Assembly: GCA_913060475.1 (NCBI GenBank)
Contig: CAJXSD010000011.1
Span: forward strand, 31,832 to 95,831
Source: an uncultured Paracoccaceae bacterium
Lineage (GTDB): Bacteria > Pseudomonadota > Alphaproteobacteria > Rhodobacterales > Rhodobacteraceae
Length of the DNA: 64,000 bases
Direction of reading: 5' to 3'
In this document: positions 62,265 to 64,000 of the stretch, in pieces
How positions within the stretch are numbered: the first letter of the stretch is position 1
How the letters are laid out: the number at the start of each line of letters is the position of its first letter
The notes under the pieces: generated by a model
Told to the model about the DNA's origin: nothing
Databases searched by the model: none
What the model saw: the letters and a program-made list of their open reading frames with translations, nothing else
Translations under genes and position numbers: made by a program

Positions 62265-64000
62265 TTATTCGTTTTGGCCATCCGTTTGCGCCCGCGGGGG
62301 CGAAAAATGAACCAGACGCTGTCCCGCACTGATTGTCAGGTTTTGCGGATCAGACACAAATGACACCTGCCCTGCAGGTGAAATCACTGCCACAGGAAGT
62401 GCATCCGGGCGGGTGGGTTTCCAATCCTCATATCGGTATTCATCGGTGAACCGCGTTGTGCGAAATTCCCACCCCTGGCGAAACAAGGTCAGCAAATCCC
62501 CATAGGTTTTATCCTGAACCAAAGCGCGACCGCCCAAGGTCGCGGGCAAGGCATAGCGCGAAAATCCATCGCGTTCGCGAAACAATTGAAACACATTGTT
62601 GCGCCCGAATTCGGGGGCCAAATCCGTCGTGACCAGCGTATTATAGGCATCGTTATCGGTGACGGCAACGACCGTTTGATAGGGATGCACATCGACGTGA
62701 TGTTCCGCACTTTCTGATAGAATATCGCCGAAAAACACAGGCACCGCATGATCACGCGCGGCCCGCAGGTTGCGCATATTGCGATCGGTGATCAAAACGG
62801 GAATATCGTTTTTTTGCAAAACCCGGGCAAATTCGGTCCCCCAGGATGTGCCGCCAACAATCAAAACGCCCGCCGTTTGTTTCGATGACAGCCCCAGAAA
62901 ATTGGCCAAAGGTTTCAACGAAAACCCATAAACCACAACTGTCACAGCCACCAACACAAACGCCAAAGGCGCAATCAATTCGGCATCTTGGACACCGACA
63001 TCTGTCAATCGCACACCAAACAATCCCGCAACCGCAACCAACACAACACCGCGCGGACCGCTAAGCGCCAAGAGCCAGCGTTCACGCCACGCAATATCCG
63101 TGCCCAGTAATGCGCCATGCACGGTCAAGGGACGCACCAGTAATATCACCGCCGCAATAAACACCACAGCGCGCCAATCCAACGCGGCAAGTGTTGTGAA
63201 ATCTAATGACGCCGCCAACAGGATAAACACGCCCGAGACCAATAAAACCGTTGCATGTTCCTTAAACCGCAGTAATTCGGTATAGGATGGTAATTTCGCA
63301 TTGGCGATCCACATACCCATGATTGTGACCGCCAACAGACCGCTTTCATGCAGGACCAAATTCGACGCGGCAAAGATGGCAAGCAGTGTGACAAACAGCA
63401 CCGGCACCTTCATGTATTCCGGCACCCATCCGCGCCGAAATGCGGTGGCAATGCCCCACCCCGACAGCACGCCCAAAACGGTGGCCAAGGCGATGCCCGA
63501 CACCAAAACCAACATGGCGTGTTCCAACGTCCCCACCAGCCGCGACACCAACACATATTCAAACGCCAAGACGGCCGCCAAGGCGCCGATGGGGTCGTTT
63601 ACGATGGCCTCCCACTGTAATAACGCGGCGGGGCGGCGGGATAATTTTGCCTGACGCAACAGTGGGGCAATCACGGTTGGGCCCGTGACGATCATGATGC
63701 CGCCAAATACCGCCGCACTTTCCCAGCCCAGGCCTGCGCCGTAATGCAGGGCCAGTGTGGAAAGGATCCAACCCAAAGGGGCGCCCACCACAACCAGACG
63801 GACCACCCCCTGCGTGGCATCGCGCAGATTGTGGATGTTCAGGCTTAGCCCACCTTCGAATAATATCACGGCAACGGCGATCGAAATCATGGGGGCCATA
63901 ATGGGTCCCAAATCCTGTGCAGGGTTTAACACGCCCAGCACCGGCCCCACCAAAATACCCGCCAGCAGCATCAGCACAATCGCCGGTATTTGCATGCGCC
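62265..64000 (-). CDS. cation/proton antiporter with C-terminal TrkA-N-like domain (5' end cut by window)
   Basis: The visible ~578 residues contain about twelve membrane segments of the CPA-type Na+(K+)/H+ exchanger. IPAIVLMLLAGILVGP lies at the visible start, GLSLNIHNLRDATQGVVRL follows, and VTGPTVIAPLLRQAKLSRRPAALLQWEAIVNDPIGAL has the ND ion-site pair of the NhaP class. From residue ~385 a Rossmann-like TrkA-N region follows with VGGTSWGTEFARVL, slightly off the GxGxxG pattern, and then a short C-terminal beta domain. The reading frame is open to the window edge, and family members usually have about 20 residues before QIPAIVL, so the true start lies beyond 64000. Confidence 0.9.
   Translation of the reverse strand, partial: RMQIPAIVLMLLAGILVGPVLGVLNPAQDLGPIMAPMISIAVAVILFEGGLSLNIHNLRDATQGVVRLVVVGAPLGWILSTLALHYGAGLGWESAAVFGGIMIVTGPTVIAPLLRQAKLSRRPAALLQWEAIVNDPIGALAAVLAFEYVLVSRLVGTLEHAMLVLVSGIALATVLGVLSGWGIATAFRRGWVPEYMKVPVLFVTLLAIFAASNLVLHESGLLAVTIMGMWIANAKLPSYTELLRFKEHATVLLVSGVFILLAASLDFTTLAALDWRAVVFIAAVILLVRPLTVHGALLGTDIAWRERWLLALSGPRGVVLVAVAGLFGVRLTDVGVQDAELIAPLAFVLVAVTVVVYGFSLKPLANFLGLSSKQTAGVLIVGGTSWGTEFARVLQKNDIPVLITDRNMRNLRAARDHAVPVFFGDILSESAEHHVDVHPYQTVVAVTDNDAYNTLVTTDLAPEFGRNNVFQLFRERDGFSRYALPATLGGRALVQDKTYGDLLTLFRQGWEFRTTRFTDEYRYEDWKPTRPDALPVAVISPAGQVSFVSDPQNLTISAGQRLVHFSPPRAQTDGQNE

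Overview
The window looks like a chromosomal stretch of a marine alphaproteobacterium of the Rhodobacteraceae (roseobacter group) with moderate GC content, low to mid 50s by eye. The evidence is gene order and gene content. These include ChpT of the CtrA phosphorelay, TrmFO, a long two-part dCTP deaminase, the runs bamE / yceD-rpmF-plsX-fabH-ihfA-merR, argS-SPOR-nagZ-scpA-scpB and rplU-rpmA-obgE-proB-proA, OlsA/OlsB ornithine-lipid genes, and an alphaproteobacterial GTTC-N7-GTTC SOS box before uvrA. I see no phage, insertion sequence, CRISPR array or rRNA. The only tRNA gene is tRNA-Pro(GGG).

Layout. 1-7 kb: tail and terminator of an upstream gene, a LysR regulator, a broken M32 carboxypeptidase, ctaA (heme A), trmJ, a divergent ThiE/TenI-fold gene, and olsB-olsA. 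7-11 kb: a DUF3553 gene back to back with chpT, then obgE-proB-proA. 11.4-15 kb: rplU-rpmA, a terminator, and a tightly coupled GNAT-LysE-GNAT-GNAT/GNAT operon. 15-22.6 kb: an ABC exporter with a DUF2059 protein, trmFO-gluQ, class II DAHP synthase, and a GlxA/AraC regulator. 22.9-28 kb: a complete branched-chain-type ABC importer. 28-34 kb: small membrane proteins, uvrA with its SOS box, glucokinase, and an MFS transporter. 34-39 kb: an operon of L,D-transpeptidase, LpxD-like acyltransferase, dedicated ACP, ketosynthase and MFS protein, divergent from a DUF882 gene. 39-43 kb: Mrp, bactofilin, rpsF-rpsR-rplI. 42.9-45.4 kb: ilvBN with a valine-codon leader peptide and terminator. 45-50 kb: a small conserved-looking gene, an HTH regulator with a repeat-rich promoter, a Rieske oxygenase with a coupled 70-residue protein, and an ABC-F ATPase. 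50-57 kb: a second OlsB-like protein, bamE, the yceD-rpmF-plsX-fabH-ihfA-merR run, tRNA-Pro and dcd. 57-64 kb: argS-SPOR-nagZ-scpA-scpB and a sodium/proton antiporter cut by the window end.

The genome is compact. Many genes are joined by ATGA or TGATG overlaps, and convergent neighbours overlap by 4 to 12 bases. The best candidates for less-described biology are the L,D-transpeptidase/LpxD/ACP/ketosynthase/MFS operon, the four-domain GNAT/LysE operon beside ribosomal genes, the HTH-Rieske locus, and the structured leaders before ilvB, rpsF and rpmF. All functional statements rest on reading the sequence and recalled family knowledge; no database search was run.
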